This document shows positions 8,719 to 16,370 of a stretch of DNA of 64,000 nucleotides, one piece after another. Origin of the DNA: Mycolicibacterium neoaurum VKM Ac-1815D. Lineage in GTDB: Bacteria; Actinomycetota; Actinomycetes; Mycobacteriales; Mycobacteriaceae. The notes under the pieces are model-generated. The model saw only the letters and a list, made by a program, of their open reading frames with translations. It did not search any database and was not told the DNA's origin. The position numbers were made by a program, and so were the translations under genes. The stretch is from contig NC_023036.2 in NCBI RefSeq assembly GCF_000317305.3, forward strand, positions 3,162,001 through 3,226,000, given 5' to 3'. Within the stretch, counting starts at the first letter, position 1. Each line of letters begins with the position of its first letter.

Positions 8719-9594
8719 ATGCCGACGAATACTCTGGTCCACGTGGAGTCTTGGCACGCCGGTAGGCTCAGTACCCGACAGGCCGAACAGGTCGAAAGCT
8801 GGTTGTCCGAACCGCGCGTGATCGCCGATATGAGTTGGGACCAGCACAGCACCGTTGTACTCGACGTCCAAGCCTCTCATGCCCGGTTGGTGATCAAGGC
8901 CGCCGGACCCACCGACCATCACATCGTCCGGGAGATCGCGGCCTACCGAACCGTCGCCGATGCCCTGAGCCGAACCGGCCATGCTCCACGGCTGCGCTAC
9001 CAGGACGACAACGCGAAATTGCTTGTCATCGATCACCTACCGGGCGAGCTCGCGCAGGGATCGGCAGCCGAGTTCGCTGCCGCGACGCACCATGCCGCAG
9101 GACAGCTCCTGCGCACCCTCCACGATGTGGGACACCGCGCCGACCCGGACTGGGAGACCGCCGAGGTCGCCAAATCGCTTGCCTGGCTGGACAAACCGCA
9201 CCGCATAGCGCCCCGCACCGAATCGGCCCTACGGCAAATCCTGCGAGATCACCGCTGCCGACCGGTGACGGTGGTGCCCACGCACGGTGATTGGCAACCC
9301 AGAAACTGGTTGGTCGACTCCGGCACCGTCCGCGTCATCGACTTCGGTCGATTCGCCTGGCGACCGGCCGCCACCGACTTCTGCCGACTGGCCGCCCAAC
9401 AGTGGCGCGCCGATTCCGCCCTGGAGTCCGCCTTCATCACCGGTTACGGGGCCGACCCCCGTGAGCCCGACCGCTGGCCCATACTGGCGTTGCAGCAAGC
9501 GATCGGGACTGCCGTTTGGGCCTACCAGGTCGGGGACAGCGATTTCGAGCGGCAAGGGCACCGCATGATCGACGACTCGCTGTCCGCGTTCTGA
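8719..9594 (+). CDS. Aminoglycoside-phosphotransferase-family small-molecule kinase
   Basis: The 291-residue protein has the APH/choline-kinase fold. The catalytic loop is THGDWQPRNWL (Asp general base, about residue 195) and the metal-binding motif is VIDFGR. The N-lobe strand LVIKAAG supplies the ATP lysine. The family phosphorylates antibiotics, sugars or other alcohols; nothing here identifies the substrate, and chromosomal mycobacterial members are usually housekeeping, so I do not call resistance. The ATG at 8719 has only a weak upstream ribosome-binding site. It is divergent from the Mn catalase across 209 bases and converges on the next gene with a 14-base gap. Confidence 0.8.
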   Translation: MPTNTLVHVESWHAGRLSTRQAEQVESWLSEPRVIADMSWDQHSTVVLDVQASHARLVIKAAGPTDHHIVREIAAYRTVADALSRTGHAPRLRYQDDNAKLLVIDHLPGELAQGSAAEFAAATHHAAGQLLRTLHDVGHRADPDWETAEVAKSLAWLDKPHRIAPRTESALRQILRDHRCRPVTVVPTHGDWQPRNWLVDSGTVRVIDFGRFAWRPAATDFCRLAAQQWRADSALESAFITGYGADPREPDRWPILALQQAIGTAVWAYQVGDSDFERQGHRMIDDSLSAF

Positions 9595-9608
9595 ACCGGT
9601 CGCTCCAG

Positions 9609-10037
9609 CTAGCGCAACGCACCCAGATTCTGGACCGACTTGCGCACATCGGACGTCAACATCTTGGCGACCAGCGTCCCGATGGGCCCACTGAGCAGGC
9701 CGCCGGATAGCTCGGCCTGCAGGTGAAGAATGGATCCGGGGTCGTTATCGGAGACCTCCATGGTGAGGGTGATGTGCACCCCGCCGCGACCGGACCCGCG
9801 CATACCGATCAGCCGCGGCTCGTCGTAGTCGGTGACCTGCCAGTGGATCGTGTTGCGAAATCCCTTCACCTTGATCAGCGACGAGACCTGTGTTCCGACG
9901 TCGATCACCGCGGGTGGAGGACTGCGCCAGCCACCGAAAATGGTCAGCCATTCGTCGAAGCGCTGCAGGTCAGACGCTAGTTTCCAGGCCTGCTGTGGTG
10001 TCAGATCCGACGAGACCGACACATCTACTTTCGCCAT
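9609..10037 (-). CDS. SRPBCC protein resembling M. tuberculosis Rv0910
   Basis: The 142 residues follow the START-like pattern: a strand VDVSVSSDLTPQQAWKLASD, a helix with FDEWLTIFGGWRS, a beta-rich middle (VSSLIKVKGFRNTIHWQV), and a C-terminal helix (GPIGTLVAKML...VRKSVQNL). From memory the order of motifs, especially EWLTI and GPIG...ALRADIRESLQN, closely resembles Rv0910, described as the toxin of a Rv0909/Rv0910 pair. No Rv0909-like antitoxin is visible beside it; the gene upstream on the same strand is unrelated. A lipid or ligand-binding role is the safe call. A Crp-like palindrome lies 65 bp upstream. Confidence 0.7.
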   Translation of the reverse strand: MAKVDVSVSSDLTPQQAWKLASDLQRFDEWLTIFGGWRSPPPAVIDVGTQVSSLIKVKGFRNTIHWQVTDYDEPRLIGMRGSGRGGVHITLTMEVSDNDPGSILHLQAELSGGLLSGPIGTLVAKMLTSDVRKSVQNLGALR

Positions 10038-10101
10038 TTCGACTCCGCATGGTTGGGGCTGTAGAACCCCCGGGTTACCCGATCTCCCGGTGCGCCACCA
10101 C

Positions 10102-10117
10102 CGTGACCTGAGTCACA
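10102..10117. promoter_or_regulatory. Candidate Crp-family operator
   Basis: The sequence CGTGA-N6-TCACA matches the mycobacterial Crp consensus TGTGA-N6-TCACA at 9 of 10 defined bases. It overlaps the stop codon of the minus-strand gene ending at 10113 and lies about 65 bp upstream of the SRPBCC gene start at 10037. A Crp-family gene is encoded 1.1 kb away. Chance occurrence is possible. Confidence 0.35.
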
Positions 10118-10388
10118 CGTCCCGCTGTGCGTGCTCGTTTTCGTCGACATCCACCTGTTCTACATCCACCGGTTCTACGTCCACCGGTTCTACGTCGCCA
10201 CGGCGCACTCGTACCCGGAAGCGCTTGGTGCCCCAGGTGTCCGAAACGGTGAAATGAACCCGCTTCGGATTGCCGAACACCGTGGTGGATGCCACCGTGC
10301 CTATCGTCCCCTCCGGTACGACAGGCACGTCGATACCCTCCAGTCGGCGGCACGCCGCCACCGTGTCGCCCGCGCGAAAACCCGTCAT
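10113..10388 (-). CDS. Hypothetical protein with VEPVD tail repeats
   Basis: This 91-residue protein is not one I recognise. The body (AGDTVAACRRLEG...GTIGTVASTTVFG...VHFTVSDTWGTKRFRVRV) has the spacing of a small SH3-like beta barrel, with GT and GDV turns. The C-terminal quarter is an acidic tail made of repeated VEPVD/VEQVD units encoded by a 15-bp tandem DNA repeat. I chose the ATG at 10388 (MTGFRAGD), preceded by a GGGAG-type site; a longer frame to 10520 reaches the FKBP promoter side and is unlikely. Function unknown. Confidence 0.6.
   Translation of the reverse strand: MTGFRAGDTVAACRRLEGIDVPVVPEGTIGTVASTTVFGNPKRVHFTVSDTWGTKRFRVRVRRGDVEPVDVEPVDVEQVDVDENEHAQRDV
10151..10195. repeat. 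Three tandem 15-bp repeats
   Basis: Three copies of a unit like CCACCGGTTCTACGT (10151-10165, 10166-10180, 10181-10195), the last two identical. They encode the VEPVD-type pentapeptides of the overlapping minus-strand gene. Such in-phase repeats can change copy number by slippage. Confidence 0.85.
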
Positions 10389-10573
10389 GAGACTCCCCCC
10401 TCGACTGTGTATCCCCACGTACAGATTGGCCGCACTCGGCACCGGATGCAACCGATTAACGTTCCCCACGAGCATCATTGGCGTGCCGGCGCCCGTTTTC
10501 GACGCGATGGTTCGACCCATTGCGCGGACACCTACGCGTCACGGTCCGAACTGCCGCAGGTAGCGTGACCGGG

Positions 10574-11215
10574 GTGAACTTCACCCGTCTGCCCTCCGTT
10601 GTCACCATGGCGGCCTGCGCCGCTGCCGCTGCCGCTGCCATGACCCTGGCCGCCTGCGGTTCCGATACCGACGCGCCGGCGGCGAATTCGTCGACGGCCT
10701 CGGATGTGTTCAGCCCGCCGAGCGCTCCCGCAGTCCAGCCCACAGCAACATCCGAGGGCTGCCCGACCACGCCGGCGCCTGCCGGCGGTACCCCCGAGTG
10801 GACCCTGTCGGGCACCACAGGCAACGTGGCGGTCATCGGGTCGACCGATACTGCAGCGCCGTCGGTGACCGTCGACGGACCGTTCAGCGTGACCGAAACG
10901 CAGGTACAGACGCTCAAGCCCGGCGACGGTCCGGTTGTCGCTGAGAACGCCACGGTGCTGGTTTGCTACATGGGTGTCAACGGCCGCGACGGATCGGTCT
11001 TCGACAGCAGCTACAAGACGGGCGCTCCGGTGGACTTCCCGCTCGACGGCGTCGTCACCGGATTCCAGAAGGCCATCGCCGGCCAGAAGGTCGGATCGAC
11101 GGTCGCGGTGGCGATGACTCCGGAGGATGGCTACCCCGAGGGCCAACCGGCAGCCGGCATTCAGAAGGGCGACACCCTGGTGTTCGCGATCAAGATCCTG
11201 GACGCGATGAGCTGA
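10574..11215 (+). CDS. FKBP-type peptidyl-prolyl isomerase lipoprotein
   Basis: The 213-residue protein starts with a signal sequence ending in the lipobox LAAC, followed by a Ser/Pro-rich linker and an FKBP domain from about residue 110 to the end. FKBP hallmarks are VLVCYMGV, GSVFDSSY, LDGVVTGFQKAI, GQKVGS and a C-terminal LVFAIKILD strand. These enzymes isomerise X-Pro bonds, here on the outer face of the membrane. The GTG at 10574 is preferred because a TAGCGT hexamer 7 bases upstream suggests a leaderless start, and because it sets a normal signal-peptide length. A longer in-frame start at 10478 would spoil the signal sequence. It converges with the Crp-family gene. Confidence 0.85.
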   Translation: MNFTRLPSVVTMAACAAAAAAAMTLAACGSDTDAPAANSSTASDVFSPPSAPAVQPTATSEGCPTTPAPAGGTPEWTLSGTTGNVAVIGSTDTAAPSVTVDGPFSVTETQVQTLKPGDGPVVAENATVLVCYMGVNGRDGSVFDSSYKTGAPVDFPLDGVVTGFQKAIAGQKVGSTVAVAMTPEDGYPEGQPAAGIQKGDTLVFAIKILDAMS

Positions 11216-11224
11216 CCCGGGCGG

Positions 11225-11899
11225 TCAGCGGGCGCGTCGAGCCAGCTTGGCAGGCTCCATGACATAGATCGTCTTGCCCTGCTGGCGGATCCACCCACGG
11301 TTGGCAAATTCCGACAGCGCCTTGTTGATGGTCTCGCGCGACGACCCGACCAGCTGCGCCAGCTCCAGTTGGGTGAGTTCGTGATCGACGCGTAGTCCGT
11401 CCCCGTCGGGGCGACCGAACCGCTTCGTCAGATCAAGCAGTTGTTTGGCCACCCGGCCCGGCACGTCGGTGAAGATCATGTCGCACAGATCGTCGTTCGT
11501 GCGCCGCAGCCGGCGGGCGAGCACCCGCAGCAGCTGCTCGGCGATCTGCGGACGTTCCGCGATCCAGGCGCCGAGCGCCTGCCGCGGCACCGCAGCCACC
11601 CGCACCTCGGTCAAGGTGGCCACGGTGGCGGTCCGCGGCCCAGGGTCGAACAGTGCCAACTCGCCGAACGTGTCTCCGGGACCCATCACCGCGATCAGAC
11701 TCTCCCGGCCGTCGGCGGTACGCCTGCCGACCTTCACTTTGCCCTCGACGAGCACATACAACCGGTCTCCGGGCTCACCCTCGACGAAGATGGTGTGGTT
11801 GCGCGGAAAGCTCATCCACTCCAGCTCTTCGCTCAGGGTTTCCATCGCCTCGGCATCGACATCGGCGAAGATCGCGGTGCGGGCCAGAACCGCGTTCAT
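11225..11899 (-). CDS. Crp/Fnr-family transcriptional regulator, Crp paralogue
   Basis: The 224-residue protein has an N-terminal cyclic-nucleotide-binding domain (EGEPGDRLYVLVEGKVKVG; FGELALFDPGPRTATV with the phosphate-binding Gly-Glu-Leu and Arg) and a C-terminal winged helix with LAQLVGSSRETINKALSEF. The pattern RRTNDDLCDMIFTDVPGRVAKQLL is nearly that of mycobacterial Crp (Rv3676). Some mycobacteria carry two Crp proteins, and I cannot tell which one this is. Family members bind TGTGA-N6-TCACA sites, and two similar sites occur in this window (10102, 30687). It converges on the FKBP gene with 9 bases between stops. Confidence 0.88.
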   Translation of the reverse strand: MNAVLARTAIFADVDAEAMETLSEELEWMSFPRNHTIFVEGEPGDRLYVLVEGKVKVGRRTADGRESLIAVMGPGDTFGELALFDPGPRTATVATLTEVRVAAVPRQALGAWIAERPQIAEQLLRVLARRLRRTNDDLCDMIFTDVPGRVAKQLLDLTKRFGRPDGDGLRVDHELTQLELAQLVGSSRETINKALSEFANRGWIRQQGKTIYVMEPAKLARRAR

Positions 11900-12042
11900 C
11901 GGCGTGCACCCGCTGCCGATGCGCCGGGAACGCCTTTGCGTGCGGCCAGATGAGAATTACTGCAGGTCCGGGTCAATTCGTAGCTCCGAGCGGTCAGGTG
12001 CGGCGCGGCCCGGAACGTCTGGTCGACCCGCGAGGTGATGGC

Positions 12043-12762
12043 ATGATCATATTCATGTTCCAGTGCACCCGCGCCAGCGCAATCGGGCGCCGCTTGATTC
12101 CGGTCACCGCATCGACCCTCGGCGTACTGGCCGCCGTTGCGCTGGCTCCCGGTGCGGCACCGCACGCGGCGGCGGCACCGGCCTGCGCCGATGTCGAGGT
12201 GGTCTTTGCCCGCGGCACCGACGAAGCGCCCGGTGCAGGCAGTGTCGGCACTGCCTTCGTCGATGCGCTGCGGGCACAGGTGACCGGGAAGACGGTGGAC
12301 AGCTACGCGGTGAACTATCCGGCCAGCAACAACTGGCCCACCGTTGTCCTGGGCGTCAACGACGCGGCAGACCACATCCGGACGGTCGCTGCCGACTGCC
12401 CGGACACCAGCATTGTGCTCGGTGGTTACTCGCAGGGCGCGGCCGTCGCGCAATTGGTCACCGCCGACCCACCGGCCATCCCACCCAATTCGTTCGCACA
12501 CGGAACCACCACGGAACTCAGCGCCGATATCGCCGAGCGCGTCGACGCGGTGCTGCTTTTCGGCAAGCCCAACGACCGGATGCTCTTCCTCATCGGCCAA
12601 CCCAACGTACCGATCGGCACCAACTTCGTGTCGAAAACCCTTGACCTGTGCGCGATCAACGATGCGGTCTGTTCCGACGGCCTCGATCCGGTGGCCCACC
12701 AGACCTACATCGTCAACGGCATGGTGACCGAAGCCGCAACGTACGCCGCAGCACGCATCTGA
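12043..12762 (+). CDS. Secreted cutinase-family serine esterase (1 of 4)
   Basis: The 239-residue protein has a signal peptide (hydrophobic VLAAVALAPGAAP, likely cleavage near AAAA/PACAD) and a cutinase domain. The catalytic Ser is in GGYSQGAAV, the Asp in the disulfide loop CAINDAVC, and the His in VAHQTY. Cys residues near the mature N-terminus and around the Ser motif match the usual disulfides. Mycobacterial cutinase-like proteins cleave lipid esters and phospholipids outside the cell. Start at ATG 12043, with an alternative ATG at 12055; both keep the signal peptide. It has CAIND where the three neighbours have the canonical CAPGD. First of four tandem paralogues. Confidence 0.9.
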   Translation: MIIFMFQCTRASAIGRRLIPVTASTLGVLAAVALAPGAAPHAAAAPACADVEVVFARGTDEAPGAGSVGTAFVDALRAQVTGKTVDSYAVNYPASNNWPTVVLGVNDAADHIRTVAADCPDTSIVLGGYSQGAAVAQLVTADPPAIPPNSFAHGTTTELSADIAERVDAVLLFGKPNDRMLFLIGQPNVPIGTNFVSKTLDLCAINDAVCSDGLDPVAHQTYIVNGMVTEAATYAAARI

Positions 12763-12892
12763 CCCGTTCATGGCCGCTTTCCCGGCGAGGTGGTGCTAGC
12801 AGGTATCGGTTATGCGCGCCCGCAGCAATGTGCGACGGGCGGTGATGCGGAATCCTTGAATCCACCACGACCCTCGCTCCCGAAGGACCGCC

Positions 12893-13627
12893 ATGACTTC
12901 CGCACTGTTCGAACGTGTTCGATCACTCCGTGTTCACCATCTGGCCGGCACCGTCGTGTTGTTGTGGGCGGTGGCGATCAGTCCACTGGTGTCGGCACGG
13001 GCAGTTGCCGCCCCGCCGGCCTGTTCGGATGTCGAAATCGTCTTCGCGCGCGGCACTTTCGAGGCACCCGGCATCGGGGCGACCGGACAATCCTTCGTCA
13101 ACGCCCTCACCCCGCTCCTCGGCGGTGCATCGGTTGATGTCTACCCGGTCGACTACCCGGCATCGCTGGATTTCCAGGCTGCGGCCAATGGCATCGCCGA
13201 TGCCAGTAACCGCATTCAACACATAGCCAACAGTTGTCCGGCAACCAAGATCGTGCTCGGCGGCTACTCACAGGGTGCCGCGGTCGCCGGTTACACCACC
13301 TTCGATGCGGTGCCGGCCGGTCTTGCCCTCCCTCCCGGCTTGGCCGGACCGATGCCTCCGTCCGTGGCACCGCATGTGGCCGCCGTGGCATTGTTCGGCA
13401 CACCCGACAACTGGTTTCTCAATCTGGTCGACCGCACTGCTCCACCGATCACGGTGGGTCCGCTCTACACAGCCAAGACCATTCAACTGTGTGCACCCGG
13501 TGATCCGGTGTGCGCGCCAGGCGGCCTCGACCGCGCCGCACACAGCGCATACAAGGACAATGGGATGGCCGTTCAGGCAGCGGATTTCGTCGCCGCTGCG
13601 CTGGCGAGAACACCGTCGTCGGACTGA
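12893..13627 (+). CDS. Secreted cutinase-family serine esterase (2 of 4)
   Basis: The 244-residue protein has a signal peptide to about residue 40 (ARAVAA/PPACSD), then a cutinase domain with VFARGTFEAPG, GGYSQGAAV for the nucleophile Ser, CAPGDPVC for the catalytic Asp, and AAHSAY for the His. A loop rich in Pro and Leu (LALPPGLAGPMPPS) between the Ser and the following strand is longer than in copies 1 and 3, so substrate range may differ. Start ATG 12893 has a good GAAGGA ribosome-binding site. It lies 130 bases after copy 1 and 69 bases before copy 3, so the set may be co-transcribed in part. Confidence 0.9.
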   Translation: MTSALFERVRSLRVHHLAGTVVLLWAVAISPLVSARAVAAPPACSDVEIVFARGTFEAPGIGATGQSFVNALTPLLGGASVDVYPVDYPASLDFQAAANGIADASNRIQHIANSCPATKIVLGGYSQGAAVAGYTTFDAVPAGLALPPGLAGPMPPSVAPHVAAVALFGTPDNWFLNLVDRTAPPITVGPLYTAKTIQLCAPGDPVCAPGGLDRAAHSAYKDNGMAVQAADFVAAALARTPSSD

Positions 13628-13696
13628 CGCCGCAGGGTGCTGCGTCCCGATTCTCGTTTGCTCGCCAGGGTGTCCGCTAGGAGCATCGCGGGTAGC

Positions 13697-14374
13697 ATGC
13701 CGCGCATGGGGATTGGCCGAGAGCTCCGGGTGTGGACAGTTTGCGCGCTCGCGGCGTCGGCGCTGGCAACCGGCGGAGCACCGCACGCGGGGGCGGCAGC
13801 CTGTCCCGATGCCGAAGTCGTGTTCGCCCGCGGCAGCGATGAGCCACCTGGTCTCGGGAGCACCGGGCAGGCTTTCGTCGACGCGCTGCGCGCCCAGTCC
13901 CCCGGCAAGACAATCGACTCGTATGCCGTCAATTACCCGGCCACCGGTGATTTCGACAACCGCGCGGTCTTCCCGTCCACGATGTTCGACGGTGTCGCCG
14001 ACGCCGGTGCCAGGATCCGGGCGACGGCAGCGAACTGCCCGAACACCCGGTTCATCCTCGGCGGCTACTCACAGGGCGCGGCGGTGGCGGCCTATGTCAG
14101 CAGCTCCGACATCCCGGCAGCGGTGACCGATCGCATCGCCGGCGTGGTGCTGTTCGGCAAACCATCGGCAGGGCTGCTGTCCCGGTATGGCGCCCCAGCG
14201 GCGAACATCGGATCGCAGTACGCCGGGCGGTCGCTGGATCTGTGTGCGCCCGGAGACAACATCTGTGACGGATCCTCGCCCGCATCGCTGCTCGGATCTC
14301 TGGTGCACGTCACCTATCCGGTCAACGGACTGGTCGCTGCTGCCGCTGCTGCTGCCGCGGGTCGGCTGGCCTGA
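13697..14374 (+). CDS. Secreted cutinase-family serine esterase (3 of 4)
   Basis: The 225-residue protein starts at ATG 13697 (MPRMGIGREL) or ATG 13706; the longer frame from 13637 lacks signal-peptide character. After the signal peptide (GGAPHAGAAA/CPDA), the cutinase domain shows VFARGSDEPPG, GGYSQGAAV, CAPGDNIC and LVHVTY for the Ser-Asp-His triad. It ends in an Ala-rich tail (NGLVAAAAAAAAGRLA) not seen in the other copies. It is closest by eye to copies 1 and 4 in the segment FVDALRAQ.PGK. The expected role is extracellular lipid or polyester hydrolysis; the actual substrate is unknown. Confidence 0.88.
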   Translation: MPRMGIGRELRVWTVCALAASALATGGAPHAGAAACPDAEVVFARGSDEPPGLGSTGQAFVDALRAQSPGKTIDSYAVNYPATGDFDNRAVFPSTMFDGVADAGARIRATAANCPNTRFILGGYSQGAAVAAYVSSSDIPAAVTDRIAGVVLFGKPSAGLLSRYGAPAANIGSQYAGRSLDLCAPGDNICDGSSPASLLGSLVHVTYPVNGLVAAAAAAAAGRLA

Positions 14375-14494
14375 GCCGATTCGGTTCGCCTGTCAGCGTG
14401 CGGGCGCTGTTTCGGTAGCAAATGGCAGGGGTACAGAGGGGCAAGTCGCCATCTGCCAGCAGGCGGGCACGGCGAATCACCGAAGGAGCGCCCG

Positions 14495-15217
14495 ATGAGC
14501 CTTGGTCAATCCGCCCGATTTCTCGGCGCTGGAGTTTTGCTGACAGCCGGACTGGCGGTCGGAGCGGCACCCGTGGCGGCCGCGGAACCGGCCTGTCCCG
14601 ATGTCGAGGTCGTCTTCGCCCGGGGGACGTCCGAAGCACCGGGTGTCGGTGGGACAGGTCAGGCGTTCGTCGACGCCCTGCGCGCCCAGACGCCGGGGAA
14701 GTCGGTCGCTGTCTATCCGGTCAACTACCCGGCAAGCAGCAACTTCACGGATCGAATTCCGTTTGCGCAGAACGTCGTCGATGGCGTGCGCGACGCTGGG
14801 TCACACATCCAGGCGACCGCAGCCTCCTGCCCCGACACCAAAACTGTGCTCGGTGGCTTCTCACAGGGTGCGGTGGTCGCGGGATACGTCACCGCCGATG
14901 CGGTACCGCAAGGAGTTCCGAGCGAGTACCTCTCCTACCTCCCGAGTCCGCTACCCGATGAGGTATCCGACCATGTAGCTGCGGTTGTGCTGTTGGGCAA
15001 TCCGTCGCAGGCATTCCTCAACCAGTTCGGTGCGCCCATCGGAACCATCGGTCCGCGGTACGCACCGAAGACCATCGAGCTGTGCGCCCCGGGTGACACG
15101 ATCTGCGACGGCACCCCCAGCGCCATGCCGTCCATGGCGCATGCCGTGTACGGCATCAACGGAATGACCAACGAGGCAGCTTCCTACGTTGCCGCGCGGG
15201 TCATGCCTGCAGCGTGA
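14495..15217 (+). CDS. Secreted cutinase-family serine esterase (4 of 4)
   Basis: The 240-residue protein has a strong GAAGGAG ribosome-binding site before ATG 14495, a signal peptide (VAAAEPACPD boundary) and a full cutinase domain: VFARGTSEAPG, GGFSQGAVV for the nucleophile (Phe replaces the Tyr of the other copies), CAPGDTIC for the Asp, and MAHAVY for the His. A Pro-rich loop (PSEYLSYLPSPLPDE) follows the nucleophile region, resembling copy 2 in length. So copies 2 and 4 share a long loop and copies 1 and 3 a short one. The next gene, an S4 protein, starts 35 bases after the stop. Confidence 0.9.
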   Translation: MSLGQSARFLGAGVLLTAGLAVGAAPVAAAEPACPDVEVVFARGTSEAPGVGGTGQAFVDALRAQTPGKSVAVYPVNYPASSNFTDRIPFAQNVVDGVRDAGSHIQATAASCPDTKTVLGGFSQGAVVAGYVTADAVPQGVPSEYLSYLPSPLPDEVSDHVAAVVLLGNPSQAFLNQFGAPIGTIGPRYAPKTIELCAPGDTICDGTPSAMPSMAHAVYGINGMTNEAASYVAARVMPAA

Positions 15218-15252
15218 CCGTTCGCTCAGCCCGATGATGCGATCATCGAGCG

Positions 15253-15618
15253 GTGGAATCCACGAGGATCGACCGGTGGCTGTGGGCGGTCCGGCTGACC
15301 AAGACCCGGCCCGACGCCGCGGCTGCCTGCCGGGGCGGGCACGTGCGGGTGAACGATCGCGTCGCCAAGCCGTCGACGCCGGTGGTGCCCGGAGATCGGG
15401 TGCAGGCTCGGCTGGGTGATCGTCAACGCGTCGTCGAGGTGGTCCGGGTGATACAGAAACGGGTGGGCGCCCCGGACGCCGCCACCTGCTATCTGGACCG
15501 TACCCCGCCGGCCCCGGCGATCGTCGAACCCGCCGTTGCGGTACGGGACCGCGGTGCGGGCAGGCCCACCAAGCGCGAGCGGCGGGAGCTGGAGAAATGG
15601 CGCTCGGGCCTGCGGTGA
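15253..15618 (+). CDS. S4-domain RNA-binding protein (Hsp15-like)
   Basis: The 121-residue basic protein opens with an S4 domain (TRIDRWLWAVRLTKTRPDAAAACRGGHVRVND...) followed by VKPST/PGD-type strands and a basic C-terminal helix (GRPTKRERRELEKW). This is the Hsp15-like architecture, known to bind stalled 50S subunits carrying peptidyl-tRNA in E. coli; that activity here is inferred. Start is GTG 15253. It is soluble and cytosolic. It runs close to the last cutinase on the same strand and converges, with a 3-base gap, on the Pro-rich protein gene. Confidence 0.85.
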   Translation: MESTRIDRWLWAVRLTKTRPDAAAACRGGHVRVNDRVAKPSTPVVPGDRVQARLGDRQRVVEVVRVIQKRVGAPDAATCYLDRTPPAPAIVEPAVAVRDRGAGRPTKRERRELEKWRSGLR

Positions 15619-15621
15619 GCG

Positions 15622-16251
15622 CTACTGGTTGGCGATGATCATCGGTGGTGGCGGCGGCCCCACCGGCGCTGGGGGCGGCGGCGGTGCCGCCGGATGCGGC
15701 ACTTCGGCGGGCGCAGCGCCTGGGGCACCGATGGGCAGCACATCCGCGGGCGGGGCGGGGTCGGAAAGCGACACGAACCCCGGTGGCAACGGCGGACCGC
15801 CCACTCCGGGCGCGCGCTCGAGAGCCGGGGTCGAGGACGCGGGATCGGTCAGCGACGTGTAGCCCGGCGGCAGCTTCGGTGCCGGGCCGGCCCCGGGTGG
15901 AGCGCCGCCGGGTGCGGCGCCCGGATCGGCCACGAGCGCCTCCATCGGGTTACCGGTCTGGAAGGCTCGCCAGAGATCTCTGATGTAACCACCGGCCCCG
16001 GGCGTCTGCCCTTGGCCGTAGACCGGATTGCTGATCTCGGGTACCGGCGGTGCGCCGGCCGGCGGCGGAGCTGGTGCGGCCACCGGCATCTCGCCGGGAC
16101 CGAGAACCACGGGCTGTCCCGGCGGCACCGGCTGGCCGGGCGGGACCGGCGGGGGTTCGGCGCCGGCAAGGCCCGCCGTCGTCAGGGCCATTCCGGCCAG
16201 TGCACCCGCGACCGCGAGTCGCAGGGCCGACAGCCCTCGTTCGGTGATCAC
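15622..16251 (-). CDS. Secreted proline-rich protein with RDLW motif
   Basis: The 209-residue product has a signal peptide (LAVAGALAGMALTTAGLAGA/EPPP) and a mature part dominated by Pro, Ala and Gly. It contains one structured island, GGYIRDLWRAFQTGNPMEAL, and two copies of a LPPG(Y/F).SL(T/S)DPA motif. I chose the GTG at 16251, which has a GGAGAGG site ahead; the longer frame to 16374 would bury the signal peptide and overlap the ThrE gene. A distant paralogue with the same RDLW island is encoded at 53980. Probably exported to the cell wall or surface; function unknown. It is 119 bases downstream of thrE on the same strand. Confidence 0.7.
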   Translation of the reverse strand: MITERGLSALRLAVAGALAGMALTTAGLAGAEPPPVPPGQPVPPGQPVVLGPGEMPVAAPAPPPAGAPPVPEISNPVYGQGQTPGAGGYIRDLWRAFQTGNPMEALVADPGAAPGGAPPGAGPAPKLPPGYTSLTDPASSTPALERAPGVGGPPLPPGFVSLSDPAPPADVLPIGAPGAAPAEVPHPAAPPPPPAPVGPPPPPMIIANQ

Positions 16252-16370
16252 CGCTGTTCGTCCTCTCCGGTCATGCCTCGTCCGCGTCGTGATGTCGTCG
16301 GGCATGCCTGCGAGAAGGCTAGCGTCTCCAGGCTCAGGCGTCACACGATGCGCAAAGGTGCCGCCCGCCC

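Noticed and set aside
8719..9594. Aminoglycoside resistance gene
   Set aside because: Only the kinase fold is shown. No close match to a known resistance enzyme is visible, and such kinases are common housekeeping genes in mycobacteria. The same holds for 21156-22049.
10151..10195. CRISPR-like repeat
   Set aside because: The 15-bp units are contiguous with no spacers and encode an in-frame peptide repeat.
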